DNA of 16,338 nucleotides from Ktedonobacter sp. (GCA_003450555.1 DMFQ01000028.1:1-16338), one strand, 5' to 3'; shown: positions 1-7,221, counted from the stretch's first letter. Translations and numbers: made by a program. Notes: generated by a model from the letters alone, not told the origin.

Positions 1-479
1 CCTGGCTCACGTGCTCGGCCTGGATCGCGCTCACTAATCAAATGTACGACATCCATTCCTGAAGTTATTACCCCAAAGACCCCGTGTTTGCCATTAAGAT
101 GTGGCGTTGGTCCATAGGTGATGAAGAACTGGCTGCCATTGGTGTTGGGACCAGCATTTGCCATCGACAGGATACCGGCGCGGTCATGTTTCAGCGCAAG
201 CGCTCCACGTTCGTCAGCGAACTTATACCCGGGATCACCCGTTCCTGTTCCCGTTGGATCGCCACCCTGTGCCATAAAATTGTGCATTACGCGATGAAAT
301 GTTGTGTTATCGTAAAAACCCTCGCGCGCTAAAAACACGAAGTTGTTTACTGTCTGGGGAGCTTGTGCCGCAAATAGTTCTACCTGGAAATCTCCTACTT
401 GCGTATGGAACGTTGCCATGTACTTTTTAGCAGGATCAATCACCATCGCAGGTGGCCCACTATAACGCTTCTGTGCCAT
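1..479 (-). CDS. Cyclophilin-type peptidyl-prolyl cis-trans isomerase, cytoplasmic (3' end cut by window edge)
   Basis: Translating the reverse strand from the ATG at 479-477 gives an open frame of about 159 codons that leaves the window at base 1, so the C-terminus is missing. It would catalyse cis-trans isomerisation of peptidyl-proline bonds, probably in the cytoplasm because no signal peptide or membrane segment is seen. Cyclophilin signatures are clear: FHR at residues 61-63 (catalytic Arg63), FMAQGGD at 68-74, the [14 protein letters not shown] block at 106-119, and the HLNGKH segment at 127-132, which keeps the His found in the classical active site. A GTGAG stretch lies 5 nt before the start. 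It follows the membrane-anchored paralogue by 30 bp, so the two are probably co-transcribed. Family assignment is secure; the cellular target is unknown. Confidence 0.93.
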   Translation of the reverse strand, partial: MAQKRYSGPPAMVIDPAKKYMATFHTQVGDFQVELFAAQAPQTVNNFVFLAREGFYDNTTFHRVMHNFMAQGGDPTGTGTGDPGYKFADERGALALKHDRAGILSMANAGPNTNGSQFFITYGPTPHLNGKHGVFGVITSGMDVVHLISERDPGRAREP

Positions 480-509
480 GAATACTCACTTTATCCTTTC
501 ATGTACGAC

Positions 510-1412
510 CTAAGGCGCCGCAACCACAACTATATGGTTGATGACATCTGGTTTAATATTCTTTGAACTTGCGTTGTCGCCGGGACCTTGAATCTTGAGA
601 GCTACATTCAGGCCCTGCACGACATGCCCAAAGAGATTATACGATTTTTGCAAAGCCTTTGTGTCGTCCGCTGTGCAGATGAAAAACTGACTGCCATTGG
701 TGTTGGGGCCAGAATTGGCCATCGCGAGACAACCAGCAGTGTAATTTGCCAGTACGGGCTCATCCTTGAATTTGTAGCCGGGACCGCCCGCGCCAGTACC
801 TTGCGGGTCACCTGTCTGAACAATGAACTTGGGTACGACGCGGTGGAATTTCAACCCATCATAAAAATGGTGCTCTGCCAGGAAAACAAAGTTATTGACC
901 GTGTTAGGCGCCAGCTGTGGATCAAGTTCCAATACGATCAAGCCTCGATTGGTATTGATACCTGCACAATACATTTTCTTGACATCTATAGACATAGCAG
1001 GAGCCTGGCTGTAGGTATGTGCAATCTTATTGAAGGCGGCTCCACTTGGCCCTGGAGAGCTATTCGTGAGTTTGCCAACAACCGATAGACAGGGTGAAGG
1101 AGTTGTTGACGGGGTTGAGGTTGGCACTAGCGGAGTCGGTGAGACCCTAACTACAGGCGTCGTTTTTGGCTTGACGGGAGGCAACGCAAAGGGGCCAACA
1201 TGATAGAAGTAGAGCGTATAGATACCTAGCCCAATAATGAGAATGCTCATAAAGATGCCCCAGGGATAGCGTGCCAGGCCTCGTTTGGGCGCCTTATAGC
1301 CAGGAGCCCGTTTAACAGGTTCTCTGACCTCTAATTTTGGTAAATCAGTGGCATGAGCTTTGGCTATTCTTGCTGCGCGCTTTGTTGCCGCGCGTTTTGT
1401 TGTCTTTGGCAT
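510..1412 (-). CDS. Membrane-anchored cyclophilin-type peptidyl-prolyl isomerase
   Basis: A 300-residue protein with a Lys/Arg-rich cytoplasmic N-terminus (1-45), one membrane segment at about 51-71, a Thr/Pro/Ser-rich linker (about 80-110) and a cyclophilin domain from about residue 145 to the end. The topology suggests the domain lies outside the membrane and helps fold exported proteins. Catalytic-site features visible are FHR at 189-191, the Gln in FIVQTGD (199), and [14 protein letters not shown] at 231-244. The His found near the end of the classical site is not kept (KSYNLFG instead of an LNGKH-like segment), as in other divergent bacterial cyclophilins. An AAGAAGGAG ribosome-binding site lies about 15 nt before the ATG, a rather long spacing. 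It is first in a two-gene unit with the soluble cyclophilin 30 bp downstream, which is a paralogue also at the DNA level around the [10 protein letters not shown] region. Confidence 0.93.
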   Translation of the reverse strand: MPKTTKRAATKRAARIAKAHATDLPKLEVREPVKRAPGYKAPKRGLARYPWGIFMSILIIGLGIYTLYFYHVGPFALPPVKPKTTPVVRVSPTPLVPTSTPSTTPSPCLSVVGKLTNSSPGPSGAAFNKIAHTYSQAPAMSIDVKKMYCAGINTNRGLIVLELDPQLAPNTVNNFVFLAEHHFYDGLKFHRVVPKFIVQTGDPQGTGAGGPGYKFKDEPVLANYTAGCLAMANSGPNTNGSQFFICTADDTKALQKSYNLFGHVVQGLNVALKIQGPGDNASSKNIKPDVINHIVVVAAP

Positions 1413-1528
1413 GGGGATTGAAAAGTACTCCTTCTTTACATAGTATGAGGCCCCCAGCCAATGTACGACGACTATCTCTTACTAAAACGGTGGGTGGCCA
1501 TATTGAACCCGAGTATGAATTTTCTCTG

Positions 1529-1537
1529 TGCTATAAT
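1529..1537 (+). promoter_or_regulatory. Extended -10 promoter candidate upstream of the DnaA boxes
   Basis: TGCTATAAT reads as an extended -10 element (TG, one base, then a perfect TATAAT at 1532-1537). No good -35 sits at 16-18 bp; the nearest TTGAAC (1503-1508) is 23 bp away. Transcription from here would cross the DnaA-box cluster and give dnaB a leader of nearly 400 nt. The TGCTA core recurs in the two other promoter candidates on this strand (1879 and 6403). Confidence 0.4.
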
Positions 1538-1623
1538 AACCTTCTCATGTGGTTGGGTCAAGTCCTTTTCCCTATTGGATAAATTCCGCAAGCCCTTCTT
1601 TTTTCAATAGCTACGACTTTCCC

Positions 1624-1767
1624 TGTGGATATGTATGTGGATAAAGTCGTGGATAACTAGGGATAACTTGGTCAACATTGTGGATAAACAGGGGATAACC
1701 TTACGTTATGTCATGCTACCGCAAGGCTCAAGCACGCCAACATCCTAAACATATCCACATATCCACA
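1624..1767. promoter_or_regulatory. DnaA-box cluster (candidate oriC or DnaA-regulated site)
   Basis: Matches to the DnaA box TGTGGATAA (complement TTATCCACA) are packed into 144 bp. Perfect boxes lie at 1636-1644 and 1679-1687. One-mismatch boxes lie at 1624-1632 (TGTGGATAT), 1648-1656 (CGTGGATAA), and, in the opposite orientation, 1751-1759 and 1759-1767 (both ATATCCACA, sharing one base). Two-mismatch boxes lie at 1658-1666 and 1690-1698. The first six point one way and the last two the other. AT-rich DNA that could serve as the unwinding element follows directly. Such density is typical of bacterial origins; a role in controlling dnaB transcription is the alternative. Confidence 0.75.
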
Positions 1768-1878
1768 ATGCTCTTAAATACTCTTTAATTGATTTCGCGT
1801 GAAAGATTAGGTACACTGTTGAAACACGCAATTTCAGACGAGATATCGCTTTATGACGTGTTAAAAATCGAACCAATG

Positions 1879-1887
1879 TGCTAATAT
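1879..1887 (+). promoter_or_regulatory. Extended -10 promoter candidate for dnaB
   Basis: TGCTAATAT has the TG-N-(-10) form, with TAATAT at 1882-1887. The predicted start of transcription falls near 1894, about 37 nt before the GTG start of dnaB. The -35 position (about 1859-1864) matches the consensus poorly, which extended -10 promoters tolerate. Confidence 0.4.
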
Positions 1888-1930
1888 AACAAGCAAATAG
1901 AGTATTCTATCAAATCGGTAGGGGATACGC

Positions 1931-3679
1931 GTGGAGAAACTATTACCTCAAAACATTGAGGCGGAGTGCGGCGTACTCGGCAGCATCATTATCGACCCAG
2001 AGGCAATTGTCCAGGTGGCAGAATTTCTGTTCCCCGACGATTTCTATCGTGACGCCCACCGCACTATTTACGAGGTCATTCTTCAACTCTATGAGCAGCG
2101 CGAACCAGCAGATTTCATCACGATCTGTGACGAGCTGGAACGTCGGAACAAATTGGAGAATGTCGGAGGAGCCAGCTACATTACCTCCCTGATCAACCAG
2201 GTGCCGACCAGCGGCAACGTTGAGTATTACGGGCGCATCGTCGAGCGTAATGCCATTCTGCGCCGCCTCATCGAAGCTGCGGGCCAAATTGCCGCTATTG
2301 CCTATCAGGAGGAGGACGCGGATATCGCTCTGGATAAAGCTGAGCAGCTGATCTTCCATATCAGCCAGCGCCATGCGCGCAGTGACTTTTCGCTGCTGCG
2401 TGATATCCTCTCCGAGTACATGAATAAACTGGACCAGCTCCATGAACGGCGCGGCACCATCGTCGGAGTTCCTACGGGCTTCACTGACCTGGATCATCTG
2501 ATGGGCGGTCTGCAAAAGTCCGATTTGATTATTCTAGCTGCGAGACCTGCGGTGGGTAAAACGAGCCTGGCTTTAACCATGGCCCACAACACCGCCATCA
2601 AACACCAGCGCTCCGTCGCCATCTTTAGTCTTGAAATGAGCAAAGAACAACTGGTGCAACGTCTTCTTTCTATGGATGCAGGAATCGATCAGCAGCGTCT
2701 TCGCACCGGCTGGATTGAAGATGACGAGTGGGAGCGCATCGTTTTTGCGATGGGCACACTATCGGAGGCCAATATCTGGATCGATGATACCGCAGGTATC
2801 TCTACGGTGGAGATGCGCAGTAAGGCGCGTCGCCTGCAAGCCGAACACGGCATCGATTTAATTATTGTTGACTACCTACAATTAATGCAGTCAATGTCGG
2901 GCAGCGGCAAGCGCAACGAGAACCGCGTGCAGGAGATCTCAGAGATTAGCCGCAACCTGAAAGGGCTGGCCCGTGAACTGAATGTACCGGTTTTGGCGCT
3001 GGCGCAGTTGTCACGTGCAGTAGAGAGCCGTCAATCCAAAGTACCACAACTATCGGATTTAAGAGAAAGCGGTTGCATCACTGGCGATACGCCGATCTAT
3101 CTCCCTGATTTAGGTATGTACCGTCCAATTGAACAGCTGGTCGGGCAAGAGGGATTTCGCGTCCTGTCCCTGAATACCGAAACATGGCAACTAGAGCATT
3201 GCATTGTGAGCAACGCCTTTGCCACGGGATGTAAGCCAGTTTATCGGATGACAACCCGTTTGGGACGCACTATTCGTGCTACCGCAAATCACAAATTCCT
3301 GACCATGCATGGTTGGGAAAGGCTATCTAGCCTTTCCCAATGCGACGAGCTAGCCAGTTTAGCACAGAGCGACGTTTATTGGGATGAAATTATCAATATA
3401 GAGCCCGATGGCGAAGCTGAAGTCTACGATTTAACGGTAGACGAATTACACAACTTCGTTGCTGGTGATATCGTGGTTCACAACAGTATCGAGCAGGATG
3501 CGGATATCGTCATGTTTATCTATCGAGACGACGTCTACAACCCGGAGACAGAACGCAAAAACATCGCAGACATTATTATCGCAAAACATCGCAACGGGCC
3601 GGTTGGCGAAGTCAGTCTCTATTTTCAAGCCAGCCAGACCCGCTTCCATGACCTGGAAGTTTCTCCCCCTGCGGAGTAA
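1931..3679 (+). CDS. dnaB: Replicative DNA helicase DnaB with an in-frame mini-intein
   Basis: DnaB is the hexameric helicase that unwinds DNA at the replication fork. The 582-codon frame starts with GTG, preceded by a weak purine-rich site (GGGGA at 1921-1925). The N-terminal domain spans about 5-110 (LLPQNIEAECGVLGSI at its start). The RecA-like ATPase domain has Walker A ARPAVGKTS (204-212), a Walker B-type LIIVDYLQLM (310-319), and the C-terminal RESG/SIEQDAD motif. That last motif is split after Gly381 by a 137-residue intein (residues 382-518); the host sequence resumes with Ser519. Removing the intein leaves 445 residues, a normal DnaB length. Splicing should be needed for activity because the insertion interrupts a conserved ATPase motif. 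It heads the helicase-loading gene cluster and lies just after the DnaA-box array. Confidence 0.97.
   Translation: MEKLLPQNIEAECGVLGSIIIDPEAIVQVAEFLFPDDFYRDAHRTIYEVILQLYEQREPADFITICDELERRNKLENVGGASYITSLINQVPTSGNVEYYGRIVERNAILRRLIEAAGQIAAIAYQEEDADIALDKAEQLIFHISQRHARSDFSLLRDILSEYMNKLDQLHERRGTIVGVPTGFTDLDHLMGGLQKSDLIILAARPAVGKTSLALTMAHNTAIKHQRSVAIFSLEMSKEQLVQRLLSMDAGIDQQRLRTGWIEDDEWERIVFAMGTLSEANIWIDDTAGISTVEMRSKARRLQAEHGIDLIIVDYLQLMQSMSGSGKRNENRVQEISEISRNLKGLARELNVPVLALAQLSRAVESRQSKVPQLSDLRESGCITGDTPIYLPDLGMYRPIEQLVGQEGFRVLSLNTETWQLEHCIVSNAFATGCKPVYRMTTRLGRTIRATANHKFLTMHGWERLSSLSQCDELASLAQSDVYWDEIINIEPDGEAEVYDLTVDELHNFVAGDIVVHNSIEQDADIVMFIYRDDVYNPETERKNIADIIIAKHRNGPVGEVSLYFQASQTRFHDLEVSPPAE
3074..3484 (+). 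mobile_element. DnaB mini-intein (137 aa, no homing endonuclease domain)
   Basis: The insertion lies between RESG and SIEQDAD of DnaB. It begins with Cys1 (CITGDT, the block A nucleophile), has the block B TANH motif at intein residues 70-73, and ends with block F/G: EVYDLTV at about 116-122, then VVHN (His136, Asn137), with Ser as the +1 extein residue. All residues needed for standard class 1 splicing are present. The ends closely resemble my recollection of the larger Rhodothermus marinus DnaB intein (RLGR-IRATANH near the front, LAQSDVYWD and IEPDG near the back). The LAGLIDADG endonuclease between them is absent: the sequence runs from GWERLSSL straight to LASLAQSDVYWD. At 137 residues it is close to the smallest natural inteins known to me. 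Splicing is predicted, not shown. Confidence 0.95.
3313..3340. repeat. Near-perfect palindrome at the endonuclease-deletion point of the intein
   Basis: Two 13-base arms, TTGGGAAAGGCTA (3313-3325) and TAGCCTTTCCCAA (3328-3340), are exact reverse complements around a 2-base centre. It encodes intein residues WERLSSLSQ, exactly where larger related inteins carry the endonuclease domain. It can form a strong hairpin in DNA or mRNA. Confidence 0.85.
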
Positions 3680-3703
3680 AAGTACACAATTGGATTAATT
3701 ATT

Positions 3704-4453
3704 ATGACAGGCTTTGCTGGATTCCCATCGGGAAAAAATCCATTCGTGCCTATACCGGAAATATTTTTCACGGTACTTTTGCCAGAGATCGAGGATAGTG
3801 CCGAACTAAAAGTGACACTTCACCTTTTCTGGCTGCTGGCACAAAAACAAGGCAACCCGCGCTGTGTGAGCGGCAATGATCTGCTAGCCGATCACGTCTT
3901 GTTACGCGGTCTCAAGCGCAGAGGGGACCCCCGATCGCCAGAAGACCGTTTGCAACAAGGTTTGGAATTGGCACTTGCGCGCGGTACCCTTTTGCGTATA
4001 CACTTACGGTTAGTGAGCGAAGGGAACGAGCAAGCAGAGATTATTGAGTGGTATTTCTTTAACACGCCTCGTAGCCGCAAAGTGGTGAATGAACTACAAG
4101 GAAGTCAGATACTTCCTGTGCGTCTTCTCAAAGCTGAAGGAGAGCAGATCGCACAGGAAAGTGCAATGGCGGTCGCCACTGCTACGCGGACTCATAACAA
4201 TAAAACTGAAAAGACTCGTACTGTCCAGGTTCAAGTTGAACGTCCTAATATTTTTGTATTATATGAACAAAATATTGGCTTACTCTCTCCGCTCATTGCA
4301 GACCAGCTCAAAGATGCTGCCGACCAGTATCCACCAGAGTGGATCGAAGCAGCATTCCGAGAAGCAGTGCAGCACAATAAGCGAAATTGGAGCTATATCA
4401 GCGCAATTTTGAGACGCTGGGAAACGGAAGGCAGGCAGCAATGGAAAGCCTGA
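3704..4453 (+). CDS. DnaD-domain replication initiation / helicase-loading protein
   Basis: The 249-residue protein has the architecture of Firmicute DnaD. An N-terminal winged-helix-like region lies at about 17-130 (FFTVLLPEIEDSAELKVTLH, then a helical segment). A charged, probably flexible linker follows (about 145-180). A C-terminal DDBH2 domain occupies about 182-244, with the signature YISAILRRW at 231-239 (Y-x3-I-x3-W). DnaD proteins bind DNA and help bring the helicase and its loader to the origin. Position fits: 24 bp after dnaB and overlapping the loader-like ATPase gene by 13 bp if that gene starts at 4441. The ATG at 3704 has only a weak ribosome-binding site (TTGGATT), which suggests translation coupled to dnaB. 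The DnaD assignment rests on the C-terminal motif and context. Confidence 0.82.
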   Translation: MTGFAGFPSGKNPFVPIPEIFFTVLLPEIEDSAELKVTLHLFWLLAQKQGNPRCVSGNDLLADHVLLRGLKRRGDPRSPEDRLQQGLELALARGTLLRIHLRLVSEGNEQAEIIEWYFFNTPRSRKVVNELQGSQILPVRLLKAEGEQIAQESAMAVATATRTHNNKTEKTRTVQVQVERPNIFVLYEQNIGLLSPLIADQLKDAADQYPPEWIEAAFREAVQHNKRNWSYISAILRRWETEGRQQWKA

Positions 4454-6114
4454 ACGATATAATGAATAGAACGGACCCATCTCCACACCGTCAGCAGGAA
4501 CATCGCTCGACGCAGCAAGGTACTGGTTCTCAGGGTCAGCGACCAAGACATCCCCTTGTGCGGCGTTCTCCCTTGCCTGAACAAACGACACGGTCGAGAC
4601 AAGCGGATTCTCCTGTCTCACCAACGCTGCCGCCTTCTAGAAAGCATCCTCAGCAGACCGTCCGTGAAGAAATCGCGAAACAAGGGCAAAGACATCAAGT
4701 GCCTAAATTTCCACCGCAGCGTACTAATGATCAAATGTTACACAGGAGCCAAATTGATCGTCGTTCAAGCTATCCACGTCATGAGCAGCCGCTACAAGAG
4801 CCTGGCATTCCCGCTAGTCGCTCCGAGCTTCGCTCGCCCAATGCCTCGTCCAATGCTCAGTACCAACGGGAAGCGGCAAAGGTGAGTGGGGATTTCTACG
4901 AGGCATATACTGCTATGCATCCTGCCGATGTGCAGGAGGAATGGGACGAGGGCGAAACGAGTATGCGCTTTGGCGATTGGGAAGTCGAAGTCAGTAGCAG
5001 CCCACAACACTATCCTCAGACAGACCCGGGAACACTTTATGCTGCTCAGCAGGACAGCAACGCGATAGGAGGGCGAGGTTTGCCGCAATATCAAGCGAGC
5101 TCCTCGTTCATGACACGAAATACATCTGCCCCACCAGCGCGAGAACAGGAGGCCAGATCGCCTCTCACACGCAATCTTCGCGAGGAGCGTTACGTACCGG
5201 CCCAACCACCTGTTCCCCAGGCTCCGGCACAGGAGGCACAGCACTACCAGCGCACTACGCAGCCACTCAATCCCCGCGCTATCGCAGGAATGAGCAGGCA
5301 ACCATCGCGTGAAGTCGAGATTTACGAGCGAGTACAACGGGTTCTGCCAGCATCTTCAGTACCTGCGGTGGTATCTACACCCCTCCAGATCCAGGTAGGA
5401 TCAAAGAGTGTCTGCGCGAAATGCAAAGGCGCTGGGTATCTTCGTGCTGCTGTTCCTTTCGGGCATCCTAACTTTGGCAAACCCATCGCTTGTGAATGTA
5501 AAGAGGCTGAAAAGAGAGAAAAGCGACGACAACAACTGCTTGAGCTATCTGATCTAGGCGCTTTCCATCATCAAAACTTCCGAAATTTTATTGTACACTC
5601 TTCAAAAATACATCCTACAGTGCAAGAAGCGTTTCATGAAGCCCAACGATTCGCGCAGAACCCCAATGGCTGGCTTGTTCTGATTGGACCGAACGGCTGT
5701 GGCAAGACGCATTTAGCGGCGGCTATAGCCAACCAGAATCTTAGAGATGGCGCCGTTGTGCTCTTCACTGTCGTCCCAGATCTCCTTGCACACCTGCGTG
5801 CCACGTTTGCTCCTACCTCGACCGAGGCATATGATCAGCGTTTTGCCAAAATGCGCGAGGCAGAGCTGCTGGTCCTCGATGACCTGGGTTCCCATCAGAG
5901 TTCTCCGTGGGCTAATGAAAAACTCTTTCAGTTGCTGAATTATCGCTACAATTCGGGCTATCCTACTGTGATCACTGCGAATAAGCAGGGACTGATGGGG
6001 CTTGATGAGCGTATTCTTTCACGTCTAACCGACAATGCCCTGGTAACCACTGTGAGACTTAACGGAGCAATAGACTATCGACCACAAAACCCGAGAAGAG
6101 AACCGCCGCGGTAA
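4441..6114 (+). CDS. DnaC/DnaI-like AAA+ helicase loader with long disordered N-terminus
   Basis: The C-terminal part is a helicase-loader-type AAA+ domain: Walker A GPNGCGKT (416-423, counting from the ATG at 4441), Walker B LLVLDDLG (476-483), then an ANEKLFQLLNYRYNSG segment and a TANK sensor region. Just before it lies a Cys4 zinc site: CAKC (325-328) and CEC (351-353). The first ~320 residues are rich in Gln, Pro, Arg and Ser with no recognisable fold, so the 557-residue protein is roughly twice the usual loader length. The ATG at 4441 follows a GGAAGGCAGG stretch and overlaps the dnaD-like gene by 13 bp; the upstream ATG at 4387 would overlap it by 67 bp and is less likely. Its role is inferred: loading the neighbouring DnaB onto single-stranded DNA. 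IstB-like transposition ATPases are the alternative family, but no transposase is nearby. Confidence 0.85.
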   Translation: MESLNDIMNRTDPSPHRQQEHRSTQQGTGSQGQRPRHPLVRRSPLPEQTTRSRQADSPVSPTLPPSRKHPQQTVREEIAKQGQRHQVPKFPPQRTNDQMLHRSQIDRRSSYPRHEQPLQEPGIPASRSELRSPNASSNAQYQREAAKVSGDFYEAYTAMHPADVQEEWDEGETSMRFGDWEVEVSSSPQHYPQTDPGTLYAAQQDSNAIGGRGLPQYQASSSFMTRNTSAPPAREQEARSPLTRNLREERYVPAQPPVPQAPAQEAQHYQRTTQPLNPRAIAGMSRQPSREVEIYERVQRVLPASSVPAVVSTPLQIQVGSKSVCAKCKGAGYLRAAVPFGHPNFGKPIACECKEAEKREKRRQQLLELSDLGAFHHQNFRNFIVHSSKIHPTVQEAFHEAQRFAQNPNGWLVLIGPNGCGKTHLAAAIANQNLRDGAVVLFTVVPDLLAHLRATFAPTSTEAYDQRFAKMREAELLVLDDLGSHQSSPWANEKLFQLLNYRYNSGYPTVITANKQGLMGLDERILSRLTDNALVTTVRLNGAIDYRPQNPRREPPR

Positions 6115-6147
6115 TATCTTACCCGCTTCATTTGAAGGAAAATCCTG

Positions 6148-6357
6148 ATGCCATGTAGGAACTGTAGTGGCACCGGTATTTCTGCCGTGAGCGTCATTTG
6201 TCAACGATGCAGTGGCACCGGTGAAATCATCATCTACGACAGCGATGGAACCGAGAGAATGCAGTTGTGCCCCAAATGTGAAGATGGCATGGTCTACATA
6301 GAGCAGACATGTAGCGCATGTAAAGGAACAGGTGAAATATTACCCTTGTCTTCATAA
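6148..6357 (+). CDS. Small free-standing DnaJ-type zinc-finger protein
   Basis: A 69-residue protein made almost wholly of four CxxC motifs: CRNCSGTG (3-10), CQRCSGTG (18-25), CPKCEDG (41-47) and CSACKGTG (55-62). This is the pattern of the DnaJ central cysteine-rich domain, which binds two zinc ions, but there is no J domain or substrate-binding domain. AAGGAA lies about 8 nt before the ATG. It follows the helicase-loader gene by 33 bp and is probably in the same transcript. It may act as a small zinc-binding chaperone or as an adaptor to the loader, which also carries a zinc site; that is inference. Related small CxxCxGxG proteins are known in other bacteria, mostly without assigned function. 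Confidence 0.8.
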   Translation: MPCRNCSGTGISAVSVICQRCSGTGEIIIYDSDGTERMQLCPKCEDGMVYIEQTCSACKGTGEILPLSS

Positions 6358-6382
6358 ACCCCGCACACTTTCCTCACAATTC

Positions 6383-6411
6383 TTGCGTTTGTATCTTGCA
6401 AGTGCTATCAT
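6383..6411 (+). promoter_or_regulatory. Promoter for clpP
   Basis: A -35 TTGCGT (6383-6388) and a -10 TATCAT (6406-6411) are separated by 17 bp, and TG at 6403-6404 makes the -10 an extended one (TGCTATCAT). Transcription should begin near 6418, giving clpP a leader of about 120 nt. Its TGCTA core matches the candidate promoters before dnaB. Confidence 0.6.
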
Positions 6412-6422
6412 AACGTTACAAG

Positions 6423-6440
6423 TATCCGAACTTACGGATA
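6423..6440. promoter_or_regulatory. Inverted repeat just after the clpP promoter (possible operator)
   Basis: TATCCG (6423-6428) and CGGATA (6435-6440) are exact inverted half-sites around a 6-base spacer, immediately after the predicted transcription start. A repressor site or a small leader hairpin would both fit. It does not resemble any heat-shock operator I recognise, such as CIRCE or the CtsR site. Confidence 0.35.
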
Positions 6441-6540
6441 TCCTCTGCACATTTCGTTTTTAGCCGACGGTATATCTCACCCAATGTACAATGGAGAGAG
6501 GGACAGACCGTTCGTTGTTTTAGATAAGTAAGGAGCTAAC

Positions 6541-7206
6541 ATGGGCGCCGTTTTTAACCCAAATGATCCAAAGTGGATAAAAGGAAGAGCTGAAATTCTT
6601 GAACCCAGGGGCATTATTCCCAATGTTGTTGAATCAACACCTCGTGGTGAGCGTGGTTGGGACATTTTCTCCCGTCTCTTGAAAGAGCGTATCATTTTCA
6701 TTGGTACACCCATTGACGACATGGTCGCGAACGTGACAGTCGCTCAATTATTGTTCCTGCAAAGCGAGGACGCCACCAAAGACATTAACATGTATATTAA
6801 CTCCCCTGGTGGGAGTATCTATGCAGGTCTGGCGATCTATGACACGATGCAGTGGCTTAAACCTGATGTCTCGACCGTCTGCATGGGTATGGCAATGAGT
6901 ATGGGAGCGGTCCTTTTAACCGCGGGCGAAAAAGACAAACGCTTCTGTCTGCCAAACTCAACAGTGCTGATTCACCAACCTCTTGGTGGCGCTGAAGGTC
7001 AGGCGGCAGATATCGAAATAACCGCACGAGAAATTCTGCGTTTGCGCCGCAGCATTTACGACATTCTTTCCAAGCATACTGGCCAGACGGCCGAGCGCAT
7101 TATGCAAGACTCGGACCGCAACTACTACCTTTCCGCCGCCCAGGCGGTTGAGTACGGTCTGGTCGATGAGGTGCTTGCGGAAGGCGAAGATGCCCTCTCG
7201 CGCTAA
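6541..7206 (+). CDS. clpP: ATP-dependent Clp protease proteolytic subunit with Asn at the catalytic Asp position
   Basis: ClpP forms the barrel that degrades proteins fed by ClpX, ClpA or ClpC. The 221-residue protein matches the family throughout: IIFIGTPID (51-59), [19 protein letters not shown] (85-103), the nucleophile Ser120 in AMSMGAVLL, and His145 in LIHQPLGG. The third triad residue aligns with E. coli Asp171 (in ERDRFLS) but reads Asn194 here, in SDRNYYLS (codon AAC at 7120-7122). A similar Asn is known in Listeria ClpP1, so the subunit may be less active alone or act in a mixed complex. The N-terminus is about 15 residues longer than typical mature forms. Ribosome-binding site AAGGAG lies 6 nt before the ATG. 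It is transcribed from its own promoter and followed by a 17-bp hairpin. Confidence 0.95.
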   Translation: MGAVFNPNDPKWIKGRAEILEPRGIIPNVVESTPRGERGWDIFSRLLKERIIFIGTPIDDMVANVTVAQLLFLQSEDATKDINMYINSPGGSIYAGLAIYDTMQWLKPDVSTVCMGMAMSMGAVLLTAGEKDKRFCLPNSTVLIHQPLGGAEGQAADIEITAREILRLRRSIYDILSKHTGQTAERIMQDSDRNYYLSAAQAVEYGLVDEVLAEGEDALSR

Positions 7207-7221
7207 ACAAACTGCGTGAAA

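Larger units (their letters stand above)
1413..1930. other. Divergent intergenic region, origin-like
   Basis: These 518 bases separate the leftward cyclophilin genes from the rightward dnaB. They hold a candidate extended -10 promoter at 1529-1537, a cluster of eight DnaA-box-like 9-mers at 1624-1767, AT-rich stretches at about 1768-1797 and 1861-1919, and a second extended -10 promoter at 1879-1887 next to dnaB. No coding frame with recognisable protein content was seen. DnaA boxes next to AT-rich DNA and the replicative helicase gene make this a candidate chromosomal origin or a DnaA-controlled promoter; the sequence alone does not decide which. Confidence 0.6.

Noticed and set aside
588..1088. 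166-codon open frame on the plus strand
   Set aside because: It is antisense to the cyclophilin domain at 510-1412 and shows no recognisable protein features.
41..1470. ATGTACGAC recurring at about 42, 501 and 1461
   Set aside because: One copy is inside a coding region and the spacing is irregular with no longer shared flank; probably chance.
1943..2515. 190-codon open frame on the minus strand
   Set aside because: It is opposite the conserved N-terminal half of DnaB, which is clearly the coding frame.
4792..5337. 181-codon minus-strand frame opposite the disordered loader N-terminus
   Set aside because: The plus frame continues without break into the zinc and AAA+ domains; the minus frame has no domain, start signal or context.
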